This document shows positions 36,490-44,573 of a DNA stretch of 64,000 bases, in pieces. This DNA is from Massilia violaceinigra (GTDB lineage: Bacteria > Pseudomonadota > Gammaproteobacteria > Burkholderiales > Burkholderiaceae_D). Numbering within the stretch: the stretch's first letter is position 1; each line of letters starts with the position of its first letter. The stretch spans positions 1,116,001 through 1,180,000 of the forward strand of contig NZ_CP024608.1 of the NCBI RefSeq assembly GCF_002752675.1, read 5' to 3'. The position numbers and the translations under genes were made by a program. The notes under the pieces were generated by a model that searched no databases, was not told the origin of the DNA, and was given only the letters and a program-made list of their open reading frames with translations.

Positions 36490-36538
36490 GTTTGTGGTCA
36501 GATAACGGCTTAACTTAGCGGCATTAGCGTCGGAGGCT
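36370..36538. mobile_element. MITE-like insertion with target-site duplication
   Basis: The 12-base direct repeat GCGTCGGAGGCT occurs at 36370-36381 and 36527-36538. Between them lies a 145-base element with 18-19-base terminal inverted repeats (AAGCCGCTAAGTTAAGC at the left end, GCTTAACTTAGCGGCATTA at the right). An inner palindrome is built from GCGCAGGCGGGAATCCAAG and its complement. It encodes no transposase. Removing the element and one repeat restores a shorter DinB reading frame ending GCT GGT TAA, strong evidence for recent insertion. Confidence 0.85.
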
Positions 36539-36540
36539 GG

Positions 36541-37113
36541 TTAATCGAGGTCGCCCTCGGCCGGCGGATTCTTTTTCCCCGTGATCATCGCGCCGACCAG
36601 GTTTTCGCGGTGCTGCCAGCTGGTCAGCAGCACTCCGCCCACGTGCAGGGTCACCAGCGCGACCAGCAGCCAAGCGAGCGCCGCGTGCACCCGCACCGGC
36701 CAGGCATAGCCCCACAGCAGGTCGGTGCCCAGGGCCCACCCGCTCACGGCCAGCAGGGCGACGCAGGCCAGCAGGGCCACGACCATCCAGCCGCCCAGCG
36801 GATTGTGGCCGATATGGCGCGCGGCGCGGCCTTTGGCCACCGCGCGCAGGTACTGCACGGTGGGCGCCGGCGGGCGCACGAACTGCGCAAAGCGCGCATA
36901 GCGGTTGCCGGCGAAGCCCCAGGCCAGGCGCGCCAGCACGATCGCCGCCGCGCCATAACCGAGGTATTCGTGCGCCACGCCGACCTGGTCGCTGGTCACC
37001 CACGCCGCCGCCATGGCCGCCACGAGCGACCAGTGCAGCAGGCGCACCGGCGCATCCCAGACTGTCAGCTTGCCCGGTTTCAGCGGGGGCTCGCCGCGCT
37101 TATTTTTCTTCAA
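36541..37113 (-). CDS. Cytochrome b561-type membrane protein
   Basis: 190 residues with four hydrophobic segments. Histidines positioned for heme b include VRLLHWSLVAAMAAAWVTS, VAHEYLGYGAAAIVLARLAW and RVHAALAWLLVALVTLHVGG. It matches the cytochrome b/b6 domain proteins that pass electrons across the inner membrane. It overlaps the PepSY gene by 14 bases and comes last in the iron-linked gene run. Its stop lies against the MITE-like insertion in the convergent DinB gene. Confidence 0.87.
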   Translation of the reverse strand: MKKNKRGEPPLKPGKLTVWDAPVRLLHWSLVAAMAAAWVTSDQVGVAHEYLGYGAAAIVLARLAWGFAGNRYARFAQFVRPPAPTVQYLRAVAKGRAARHIGHNPLGGWMVVALLACVALLAVSGWALGTDLLWGYAWPVRVHAALAWLLVALVTLHVGGVLLTSWQHRENLVGAMITGKKNPPAEGDLD

Positions 37114-37372
37114 CGCGCGCGAACGTCACCGGGTCGAAGAAGGCTTCGATGCGCTTGCCCTGCGGGTCCTTGGCATACACTTCGTAGCAGCTCGGGGTCG
37201 CTTCCATGCGGCGCACGACCCAGCCTTCCTTGGTCAGTTTTTCGTGCAGTTCGGTGTGCGGCTTCCATTCCGATTTCGGACGCGTGGTGCATTTCACGTC
37301 ACCGTGGGCCCAGGCGCCGTTGACGGCGAAGACGAGGGCGAGCGGGGCCAGTTTGGCGAAGGTCGAGGTCAT
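37100..37372 (-). CDS. Small secreted PepSY-domain protein
   Basis: 90 residues with a signal peptide (LAPLALVFAVNGAWAHGD). The single PepSY-like unit is ELHEKLTKEGWVVRRMEATP then YEVYAKDPQGKRIEAFFDPV. Two cysteines (VKC and PSC) could form a disulfide. PepSY proteins next to PiuC-type dioxygenases and TonB receptors are common in iron-uptake loci. It overlaps the cytochrome b gene, which suggests that the two function together in periplasmic redox or iron reduction. Confidence 0.85.
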   Translation of the reverse strand: MTSTFAKLAPLALVFAVNGAWAHGDVKCTTRPKSEWKPHTELHEKLTKEGWVVRRMEATPSCYEVYAKDPQGKRIEAFFDPVTFARVEEK

Positions 37373-37396
37373 GAGGTTTCCTTATCTATTTGAAAA

Positions 37397-38080
37397 TCAG
37401 GTCGCTGCCCAACGGCGCAGCAGATTATGGTAAATCCCGGTCAGCTTGAGCAGATTGCGGTCGTCCGCCGCCAGGCCGGGCGTCAGGTTCTGGATTGTCT
37501 GGTCCAGGTCGAACAGCAAGGTGCGCTCGGCATCGTCGCCCACCAGGCTTTCTATCCAAAAAAACGAGGCGACCCGCGCCCCGCGCGTGACCGGCGTGAC
37601 GCGGTGCAGGCTCGAGGCAGGGTACAGCACCATGTCGCCCGCACCCAGCTTGACGGTCTGTACGCCGAATTCGGTGTCGATTTCCAGTTCGCCGCCGTCG
37701 TACTCGTCCGGCTCGGACAGGAACAGGGTGGCGGCCAGGTCGCTGCGCAGGCTCAGGTGCGTGTTCGGAATCTGCATCACTGCGCTATCAACGTGCGTGC
37801 CATAGGTTTCGCCGACAGCGTAGCGATTAAACTTGGGCGGATAAATCTTGCGCGGCAGGGCGGCGGCGATGAACAGCGGCGTGTTGCCGAGCGTGCGCAG
37901 GATATGGTTGCCCAGGCTGATGGCCAATTCGGCACGGTCGTCGATCTGGGCATTGTTCTTGGCCGAGCGCGCCAGGGTGCCGGCCGTGGCCGCGCCATCC
38001 TGCCATTCGGCCTGGTCGAGGTAGGCGCGAAATTGCCGCACCTCGTCCTGGCTCAATACGGCGTCGAGGATGGTCAGCAT
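37397..38080 (-). CDS. PKHD-type Fe(II)/2-oxoglutarate dioxygenase, PiuC/YbiX family
   Basis: 227 residues from the ATG at 38080; the longer open frame upstream is out of register with any gene. Metal and cosubstrate residues: [14 protein letters not shown] (His and Asp), [18 protein letters not shown] (second His and the Arg). [13 protein letters not shown] is also typical. PiuC-type proteins accompany catecholate siderophore receptors (PiuA, Fiu), as here with the TonB receptor gene upstream. The substrate is unknown; siderophore processing is the usual suggestion. Confidence 0.92.
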   Translation of the reverse strand: MLTILDAVLSQDEVRQFRAYLDQAEWQDGAATAGTLARSAKNNAQIDDRAELAISLGNHILRTLGNTPLFIAAALPRKIYPPKFNRYAVGETYGTHVDSAVMQIPNTHLSLRSDLAATLFLSEPDEYDGGELEIDTEFGVQTVKLGAGDMVLYPASSLHRVTPVTRGARVASFFWIESLVGDDAERTLLFDLDQTIQNLTPGLAADDRNLLKLTGIYHNLLRRWAAT

Positions 38081-39210
38081 GGCGCGTCCTGGCGCCGCAG
38101 CACGGCGCCGCTGCCGATTTCGCCTACCGTGGCGCAGCCGGCCAGCGCCATGCACACTTCGAGTTCCTCGCGCAGCAGCTTGACCATGTGCGCCACGCCG
38201 AGCGCGCCGGCCACGCTGAGCGCGTACATCTGCAGGCGCCCGATCAGCACGGCGTCGGCGCCGAGCGCGAGCGCCTTGAAGATATCGGTGCCGGAGCGAA
38301 TGCCGCCGTCGAACAGCAGCGGGAAGCCGGGGCCGGTGGCGGCGCGGATGGCCGGCAGCACGTCCAGGCTGGCCGGCGCGCCGTCCAGGGTGCGCCCGCC
38401 ATGGTTCGACACCACCACGCCGGCCACGCCGATGGCGCGCAGGGCCACGGCGTCGTCCGGGTGCAGCACACCCTTGACCAGCACCGGCAGGGTGGTCTGG
38501 CCGATCAGCCAGCGCAGGTCGTCCCAGGTCGGGGCGGTGCCCATGATGCCCTGGAAGATGCGGCTGTGCTGGGGTGCCAGCGGCGGCGTGTCGGCCGGCG
38601 CGTAGCCACGCAGGTTGGCCGCCACGCAGTCGGCCGGCATGCGAAAGCCGGCGCGCAGGGCGCGGTTGCTGGGCACCTGGATCGGAGCGTCGAGCGTGAC
38701 CACGATGGCGCTGTAGCCGGCCTTGACGGCGCGCGCCAGCAAATCTTGCGTGTCGTCGCGGCGCAGCTGGAAGTACAGCTGGAACCAGCGCTGCGGACCG
38801 GCGCCGCGCGCCACGTCTTCCAGGCTGCACGACGACAAGGTGCTGCTGACCAGGCAACTGTCGACCGCATGGGCCGCGCGCGCGCTTTGCAGCTCGCCGG
38901 CGGCGTGCGCCAGGTTCTGGAACGCGACCGGCGCCAGGAACACCGGATGGGCGAACTGCTGGCCGGCGACGTTGATGCGGGTGTGGCCGGCGCTGACGTC
39001 GCGCAGCAGGCGCGGATAGATGTCCCAGCGCGCGAACGCGGCCAGGTTGGCGGCCACCGTCAGGTCGCGCCCGCTGCCGCCGGCAACGTAGTCGTAGCTG
39101 GGCGGCGCCATGAAGCGCTGGGCCAGCAATTCGTAGTCGGCGGCGCAGGCGATTTCCGCGGGGATCTTGCCAAGAGGCGGCTGGGCGCCAGGGAGAGGTG
39201 TGGTCATCAT
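38074..39210 (-). CDS. FMN-dependent 2-hydroxyacid oxidase (lactate-oxidase-like)
   Basis: 378 residues. FMN TIM-barrel motifs in order: [75 protein letters not shown], and [20 protein letters not shown] with the active-site His, Gly, Gly and Arg. [20 protein letters not shown] closes the FMN phosphate site. It oxidises an L-2-hydroxy acid to a 2-keto acid. Its start lies almost inside the terminator of the upstream TonB receptor gene. It overlaps the dioxygenase gene by 7 bases, so the pair is cotranscribed; the pair could convert or use 2-oxo acids together. Confidence 0.9.
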   Translation of the reverse strand: MMTTPLPGAQPPLGKIPAEIACAADYELLAQRFMAPPSYDYVAGGSGRDLTVAANLAAFARWDIYPRLLRDVSAGHTRINVAGQQFAHPVFLAPVAFQNLAHAAGELQSARAAHAVDSCLVSSTLSSCSLEDVARGAGPQRWFQLYFQLRRDDTQDLLARAVKAGYSAIVVTLDAPIQVPSNRALRAGFRMPADCVAANLRGYAPADTPPLAPQHSRIFQGIMGTAPTWDDLRWLIGQTTLPVLVKGVLHPDDAVALRAIGVAGVVVSNHGGRTLDGAPASLDVLPAIRAATGPGFPLLFDGGIRSGTDIFKALALGADAVLIGRLQMYALSVAGALGVAHMVKLLREELEVCMALAGCATVGEIGSGAVLRRQDAPC

Positions 39211-39216
39211 TAAATG

Positions 39217-39242
39217 AAAAATGCCGGGGGTTACCCGGCATT
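39217..39242 (-). terminator. Rho-independent terminator after the TonB receptor gene
   Basis: On the minus strand AATGCCGGG (39242-39234) pairs perfectly with CCCGGCATT (39228-39220), followed by a run of T bases (TTTTTC). It lies 45 bases past the TonB receptor stop. The next gene's ATG is at 39210, so the hairpin may act as an attenuator that limits read-through into the oxidase and dioxygenase genes. Confidence 0.8.
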
Positions 39243-39287
39243 GTATCGAACTTGATTGCTAGTCAAGGGACTTGACGCGGCCCGCGC

Positions 39288-41669
39288 TTACAGTTCGTAG
39301 TTCAGCGCCACGCGGACCGCGCGCGCATCACCCTTGTACAGGAAGGCGCCCGAGCGGTACACGGCCGTGAAGTAGTCCTTGTTGCCGACGTTGAGCACGT
39401 TCACGCGCAGGTCCAGCTTCTTCGAGAAGCGGTAGGCGGCGAACGCGTCGAACACGGTGAACGACGGCACTGGCTGCGCGCACTGGTTGTCGGCGGTGTA
39501 CAGGGCAGCCGTGTCAGGCTGGCCGCCGCAGCGCTTGCTTTCGTAGCGGGCCGCGGCGCCGAGCGAGAAGGCGTCGGTCAGCTGGTACTTGGCCTGGGCC
39601 GAGAACGATTTTTTGGCGAAGTTGGCCAGTTCGCGGCCGATGCCGGCCGCGACCGACGAACCGGTCACTTTCGAGCTCATGACGGCAGCGCCGACCTGGG
39701 CCGACAGGGCTTCGGTGATGTTGCCGGTCAGGCCGAATTCCACGCCTTGCACCTTGTTCTTGCCGGTGTTGAAGGTGCCGAGGGTGTCGTAGTTCGCACC
39801 TTCCATCACATCCTTCTTCTTGGTCTGGAACACGGCGGCGGTGGCCAGCAGCTTGTCATTGAGCAAATTCCACTTGGTGCCGAGTTCCAGGTTGATCGAG
39901 GTTTCCGGCTTGGCGCCTGCAATCTTGTTCTGGTACAGCACCGCGCCGCCGTAGCCGCTGTTGGTGCCCGAATCGGCTTCGCCGCCGTTGATGTCCTGCG
40001 AGGTCGCCGCGCTGCCGTAGACGATCAGTTTCGGCATGACCTTGAAGCTGACGCCGCCGTGGCCGTTGACCAGGGTGTCGGTGTAGCTGTAGTCGCCCGT
40101 GATCACGTTGGTGGCCGGGGTGCGGCGTGCCAGCGACAGGTCGAAGCGGTCGGCGCGGATGCCGGCAAACGCGGTCAGGCGGTCGGTCAGGTCGACCGTG
40201 TCCATCGCCGTCAGCGAGAACGTCTTGACTTGCCAGTCCTGGTTCCAGCTGTTGCGGGTGCTGCTGCGGCCGGCGAAGTTGGTCAGGTCGGCGACCGGTA
40301 CGCCATTGACGTTGAAGCAGCGGGCGTTGTTCGGACCGACGGCAACGGCGCTGCGGCAATTGAACGCGCCGGTGTTGGCGACGGTGAAATTGCCCGACAC
40401 GACCTGATGGTCGGTGTATTCGGCACCGAAGATGAATTCATGCTTCATGCCCATGATTTGCTTGTCCCAGCGCAGATTGCTCTGGTGGGCAAAATAGTCC
40501 ACGTCCTGCCAGCCGGTGTGGCCGCCGTCGAGCGCGGCGCTGACGAACGACTGGGTGGTGTCGGCGGTGGCGCCGATATAGCGCGTGTTGCTCGACGCGC
40601 CGGTGGTGACGTAGGCATTGCCGGACTGGCCGTAACGGGTCAGGCTGGTCAGGGTCAGGGCGGGCGCCAGCTTCCAGTTCACGCGCGCGGTGATGGTGTC
40701 GACGTCCGAGCTGAGGAAGTCGTTCGACTGGGCGTACACCGGCACGTCCTTGGCCGGTACGCGGTTCGGCACGGTGCCGACCAGGAAGTGGCCCAGGTCG
40801 GGCAGCTTGTCGTCGGTACGCAGGCCGTAGTAGTCGAGCGTGACGGACAGGTCCTTATCCACTTCCCACAGGCCGGACACGGCCACGCCCTTGCGGGTGC
40901 GGCTCGACGGCGCGCGGTCAGGCACGTCTTCGTCGCCGTACAGCACGTTGGCGCGCAGGGCGAAGTTGTCGCCGAAGCCTTTGTTGAAGTCGGCGGTGAC
41001 GCGCTTGTGGCTGTCGGTGCCCACGCCCACGGTGACGCGCTGGAAGTCCTTGTCCAGGGTCGCTTGCTTGGTGATCGCGTTGATCGCGCCGCCGGCGGTG
41101 CCGCGGCCGGCGAAGCTCGAATTCGGGCCCTTCGAAATTTCCAGCTGCTCGATGGCGAAGCTTTCGCGGGTGGTCATGCCCGGATCGCGCAAGCCGTCGA
41201 CGAACACGTCGCTGCGCGCTTCCTGGCCGCGGATGATGTAGCGGTCGCCGAAGGCATTGCCGTTTTCGCCGGTGCCGAGGGTGATGCCTGGCTGGGCGCT
41301 GAGGATTTGTTTCAGTTCGGTCATGCCGGAATCATCGATCGCGGCCTTGGTGATCACCGAGATGGTCTGCGGCGTTTCGGCCAGCGGACGGGTGTGGCGC
41401 GAATCGCCCGAGGTTTTCGCCTTGTACGGCGCGCCGACTTCGGCGTTCGGATTCGGGTCGAGGTACTTGCCGTAGACGACTACGTCCGGCAGGACTTTGC
41501 TGTCCTTTTCCGATGGTGCGGCCGCAGCCGTCTGCGCGCTGGCGCCGAACGGCATCATCAACAAGGCACTGGAAATGCCCATGGCAATACTGGTTTTCTT
41601 CATCGTATTGAACGTCATGTCGCTCTTGCTACGAAGGCTTTTTGGCTGTTGCGATTGTTGTTGCTTCAA
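39288..41669 (-). CDS. TonB-dependent siderophore receptor, catecholate (Fiu/PiuA-like) type
   Basis: 793 residues if read from the TTG at 41669, which has an ideal AGGAG six bases upstream; ATG codons at 41618 and 41603 have no such site. The signal peptide is preceded by a Gln/Ser/Lys-rich n-region and ends MMPFGASAQ. The plug domain has AETPQTISVITKAAIDDSGM, RGQEARSDVFVDGLRDPGMT and ISKGPNSSFAGRGTAGGAIN. The barrel ends with Leu (VALNYEL) rather than Phe. Fiu-like receptors typically pair with a PiuC gene, as found downstream. A Fur-like box lies at 41727-41745. Confidence 0.92.
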   Translation of the reverse strand: MKQQQSQQPKSLRSKSDMTFNTMKKTSIAMGISSALLMMPFGASAQTAAAAPSEKDSKVLPDVVVYGKYLDPNPNAEVGAPYKAKTSGDSRHTRPLAETPQTISVITKAAIDDSGMTELKQILSAQPGITLGTGENGNAFGDRYIIRGQEARSDVFVDGLRDPGMTTRESFAIEQLEISKGPNSSFAGRGTAGGAINAITKQATLDKDFQRVTVGVGTDSHKRVTADFNKGFGDNFALRANVLYGDEDVPDRAPSSRTRKGVAVSGLWEVDKDLSVTLDYYGLRTDDKLPDLGHFLVGTVPNRVPAKDVPVYAQSNDFLSSDVDTITARVNWKLAPALTLTSLTRYGQSGNAYVTTGASSNTRYIGATADTTQSFVSAALDGGHTGWQDVDYFAHQSNLRWDKQIMGMKHEFIFGAEYTDHQVVSGNFTVANTGAFNCRSAVAVGPNNARCFNVNGVPVADLTNFAGRSSTRNSWNQDWQVKTFSLTAMDTVDLTDRLTAFAGIRADRFDLSLARRTPATNVITGDYSYTDTLVNGHGGVSFKVMPKLIVYGSAATSQDINGGEADSGTNSGYGGAVLYQNKIAGAKPETSINLELGTKWNLLNDKLLATAAVFQTKKKDVMEGANYDTLGTFNTGKNKVQGVEFGLTGNITEALSAQVGAAVMSSKVTGSSVAAGIGRELANFAKKSFSAQAKYQLTDAFSLGAAARYESKRCGGQPDTAALYTADNQCAQPVPSFTVFDAFAAYRFSKKLDLRVNVLNVGNKDYFTAVYRSGAFLYKGDARAVRVALNYEL

Positions 41670-41726
41670 GATTAACTCCTCAAATAATTGTGGCAAATTA
41701 TAGCGAAATCTCTCATGTGCGTAAAC

Positions 41727-41745
41727 GTTAATCAATCTCATTTGC
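41727..41745 (-). promoter_or_regulatory. Candidate Fur box upstream of the TonB receptor gene
   Basis: The minus strand reads GCAAATGAGATTGATTAAC, matching the 19-base Fur consensus at about 13 positions by eye. It lies roughly 60 bases before the receptor's start codon. AATGAGATTG recurs in the region upstream of the diaminobutyrate aminotransferase gene. Confidence 0.5.
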
Positions 41746-41927
41746 ATTCACGGTATTTACATTTCCACTGGGAAAATGATGCGGAATGCATGAGGCCGCG
41801 ACCTGGCCGGCGCGCCGGTTGTCATTGCCGAGGGGATCAAACGGAGGAGCGGGGAGGGCGCATGATGATGCGCCGGAGGGGCTGCGCAGCGTGGTCGCGC
41901 CAGCGGTCGCGGCCGGCGACCGGGGGA

Positions 41928-42404
41928 TCAGGCGAAGGACAGGGGATTGCCGTCGTAGGCGCGGGTGGCGATGGCTTTTCCTTCGCTCAAAAAATGCGCG
42001 ATCGCCTCGTCCACCGTGCGCGTTTGCAGCGCGATGAAGGGGCTGTAATAGGAAAACACCCGCCCATCCTCGCCGATGGCGACAATCGAATTGCCGCGGT
42101 TGATCTCGCCGACCGGACACAGGCGGGTGCCGACGCTGGCGCTGAAATCGTCGATATCGTCCACGTCGACCTGGCCGATGACGCGGTCCAGGTCGAAATG
42201 ACAGGTGTTCTTGCCATCCTCGTATTTGCTGGAGGGATGGGTGAAGCCGAGGCCCTCGAAGCGGGTCAGGAAGGCCAGGGCGGCGGGATGGGGAACAAAG
42301 CCGGCTGCGGCCAGCCGCTCGCGCAGGGCCTCGACCGGCACGCGGCGCTCCTCGGTCCAGCCGGCGTCATGGAGGATGGCCAGGGTTTGATCGGAATAAG
42401 TCAT
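41928..42404 (-). CDS. SUKH-3 family immunity protein
   Basis: 158 residues from the ATG at 42404 (a TTG at 42422 is also in frame). Typical SUKH-3 features: PVEALRERLAAAGFVPHPAA, LAFLTRFEGLGFTHPSSK, then RLCPVGEINRGNSIVAIGED and GRVFSYYSPFIALQTRTVD. SUKH-3 proteins neutralise deaminase-type polymorphic toxins, notably the YwqJ family. Its gene follows the PAAR-deaminase effector gene by 24 bases, the expected effector-immunity order. Confidence 0.85.
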   Translation of the reverse strand: MTYSDQTLAILHDAGWTEERRVPVEALRERLAAAGFVPHPAALAFLTRFEGLGFTHPSSKYEDGKNTCHFDLDRVIGQVDVDDIDDFSASVGTRLCPVGEINRGNSIVAIGEDGRVFSYYSPFIALQTRTVDEAIAHFLSEGKAIATRAYDGNPLSFA

Positions 42405-42428
42405 GGGAATCGAAGGTGGCAATAAGCG

Positions 42429-43634
42429 TCAGTGATCGGTGATGGCATGCGCGCCCTTGGTCGTGACCATGCAGTTGGCACAACGGGGGGCGCCGCCCTT
42501 TTGCCGGTTGATAGTATACATTTCCAGGTCTTCCATCCTGGCGCCATCTTTCAGGGCCTTGTTGGCGGCCTTGAATTCCGCGCAGTTTTCCGGCACGTGG
42601 GCCTCTTCCAGGCTTGGTTTGGGCATGCGGTCGCGCAGGGTCGGGTGGATATCCTCGGTTTTCGGCAGGGGATAGCCGGAATCCTCCTGGTACACCTTGC
42701 CGGTGCGCTTGTCGACCACGGTCGACGCCTTGACCGGCTTGCGCCCGTTCTCGAAATCGGTTTTCGGCGCATTGTTAATTGCATCGACACGGGCTTCGGA
42801 CAGTTCCTTGGCCAGGGCCGCGCGGTTCTGGGCCGCTTCCTTCATGCCGCCCAGCCCGCCCTTGAGGAAGCCCTGGGTATCCGACAGCGGCTTGGGAATG
42901 ACCTTGTTGGCGAGCGCGGAGCCGCCCTTGGCGCCCAGCAGGCCGCCGATGACGCTGCCGCCCAGCGCCGACCACTTCTGGCCGTCCGAGCCTTCGCCGA
43001 AGATCTCGCCGCCCAGCCAGTCGCCGCCGATGCCGCCGGCGATGCCGCCAGCCAGGCCGGCCACGGCGATGAACGGACCGGCCAGCACGATGGCGCTGCC
43101 CAGCCCGACCACCAGCAAGGCCCCGTGGACCCAGCCCGGCACCAGGTCTTCGGGGAAGATGTCGTCGGTTTTCTGGGTGCCGCCGCCGATGTACACATTG
43201 TTCGAGCCGGAAGTGATCACCGCGCTGCAGACGATCGTATCGTCGACCCTCGCCGCCGGCTGGCCGTTGATGTACACGTTGCCGCTGCCGGTGGCGATCG
43301 GCAGCGGCGCCGGTGGCGCATGCTTGAAGCAGGTCGTCATGTCGAGGTGGGCGCGGGCGGCGGGACGCTTGTTGGTAAACACATTGAGGGAGCCGACGCC
43401 GGCGATGAAGCCGCATACCTCCTTGGGCGCCCAGCTCATGGTGCTCATCGCTTCGCCCAGGCCGGCGCCCATGGCGGCGGCACCGCCGACGATGGCGACC
43501 GCGGCCAGGCCGCCGGTGCCGACAATGGCCACCGCGGCGATCGCGATGGCGGCGCCCGCAAGCAAACCTGCGAGCAGCCAGCTCATGGTGGGGCTATGCC
43601 CGATCGGGTCGGTGATCCTCGCTGCTTGCGGCAT
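42429..43634 (-). CDS. Type VI secretion effector: prePAAR, transmembrane, PAAR and YwqJ-like deaminase
   Basis: 401 residues. AARITDPIGHS at the very start is the prePAAR motif, followed by hydrophobic segments (WLLAGLLAGAAIAIAAVAIV). A PAAR region has SGNVYINGQPAARVDDTIVC and SGSNNVYIGGG. A second hydrophobic pair follows near residues 165-215. The C-terminal toxin has two zinc-type motifs, HVPENCAEFKAANKALKDGA and APRCANCMVTTKG, as in YwqJ-related nucleic-acid deaminases. The Eag chaperone gene is immediately upstream and the SUKH-3 immunity gene immediately downstream. It should sit at the tip of the VgrG spike. Confidence 0.88.
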   Translation of the reverse strand: MPQAARITDPIGHSPTMSWLLAGLLAGAAIAIAAVAIVGTGGLAAVAIVGGAAAMGAGLGEAMSTMSWAPKEVCGFIAGVGSLNVFTNKRPAARAHLDMTTCFKHAPPAPLPIATGSGNVYINGQPAARVDDTIVCSAVITSGSNNVYIGGGTQKTDDIFPEDLVPGWVHGALLVVGLGSAIVLAGPFIAVAGLAGGIAGGIGGDWLGGEIFGEGSDGQKWSALGGSVIGGLLGAKGGSALANKVIPKPLSDTQGFLKGGLGGMKEAAQNRAALAKELSEARVDAINNAPKTDFENGRKPVKASTVVDKRTGKVYQEDSGYPLPKTEDIHPTLRDRMPKPSLEEAHVPENCAEFKAANKALKDGARMEDLEMYTINRQKGGAPRCANCMVTTKGAHAITDH

Positions 43635-43637
43635 CGC

Positions 43638-44567
43638 TCAACCGTGCCTGTTCAGTGGGCCGGGCAGCGCCGCGCCGGACAGCGCCCCGCCGGATAGCGC
43701 CGCGCCGTCGCCGCCGGCACGCGCCAGCAAGTAGGCGCGCACCTCGTCGATGCTGGCGAACGGCAGGGCCGGCGCGAGCGCCTGCAGCACCACGCCCTGA
43801 GGCAGGCAGGCCGTCAGCGGCGTGGCGCCGGCCGTCTCGGGCGGCGCCAGCAGATAGCTGCCGGCCTTGCGCCACAGGGTGCCGGAATTGGGTACCACGA
43901 ACTGGGCCTGCAGGGCTTCGCCATCGGCATCGAAGAAGGTCCAGGTCTCCTGTTCGACTTCGCGCGCGTCGGTCTTGCGGCAAGCTTCGTCGCGGTCGGC
44001 GAAGACATTGAGCATGCGGCGCCGCTCGGACAGCGCGAAGATGAAGGGCGGGGTCGGTCCGGCGGCCGCGTCCGGCGCATTGGCGGCACCGGCCGCGGTC
44101 CCCGCCGCCAGCGGACGGCGCAGGCGCACGCTCGCCAGCATCCGGTCGAAGGTGGCGTTCCAGGCGTCGCCAAAGCTTGCCAGGCAGGTGGCGGCGATCA
44201 TGATGGCCTGGGTGCTGCCGGGCACCGTGCCCCGCATCAGGGCGATCACCTGGCGCTGGTGCATGAAGATGCCATCCTTGCGCCAGCTATAGGCCAGGTC
44301 GATCGCCGGCCCGCCGTCGAGCAGCGTCTCCTTGCTGTGCCTGAGCTGGAACTTGGGCAGGGCGCGCCCCATTTCCTGGACCAGGCGCGAGCTGAAGTCG
44401 TCGAGCTCCTCCTCGGGCTGGGTATCGGCATGCGAGATGACCAGGCTGAACTCGCTCGCGCCCTGGTCGCTGACCGTGAACATGTGCATGGTCTTGTCCC
44501 TGAGCGCGGCGGGCAGGTCGAAACTGAGGTCGTTGGCGTGGTAGGGTTGGGTTGCTTGGTCGTCCAT
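43638..44567 (-). CDS. Eag-type T6SS effector chaperone (DUF1795) with extra C-terminal domain
   Basis: 309 residues. The N-terminal 150 residues match the DUF1795/DcrB-like Eag fold (YHANDLSFDLPAALRDKTMH, then FSLVISHADTQPEEELDDFS), which shields the prePAAR membrane segments of an effector before loading on VgrG. Usual Eag proteins are about 140-150 residues. Here an Ala/Pro linker leads to a second domain of about 130 residues (FALSERRRMLNVFADRDEAC onward) that I cannot assign. It lies 3 bases before its effector gene and 6 bases after vgrG. Confidence 0.82.
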   Translation of the reverse strand: MDDQATQPYHANDLSFDLPAALRDKTMHMFTVSDQGASEFSLVISHADTQPEEELDDFSSRLVQEMGRALPKFQLRHSKETLLDGGPAIDLAYSWRKDGIFMHQRQVIALMRGTVPGSTQAIMIAATCLASFGDAWNATFDRMLASVRLRRPLAAGTAAGAANAPDAAAGPTPPFIFALSERRRMLNVFADRDEACRKTDAREVEQETWTFFDADGEALQAQFVVPNSGTLWRKAGSYLLAPPETAGATPLTACLPQGVVLQALAPALPFASIDEVRAYLLARAGGDGAALSGGALSGAALPGPLNRHG

Positions 44568-44573
44568 GTCCGC

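Noticed and set aside
37397..39241. A 614-residue fusion of the dioxygenase with an upstream extension
   Set aside because: The upstream part of the frame is the antiphase reading of the hydroxyacid oxidase gene; the dioxygenase begins naturally at 38080.
39747..41675. A 642-codon plus-strand open frame opposite the TonB receptor
   Set aside because: No family features or ribosome site; the receptor on the other strand is unmistakable.
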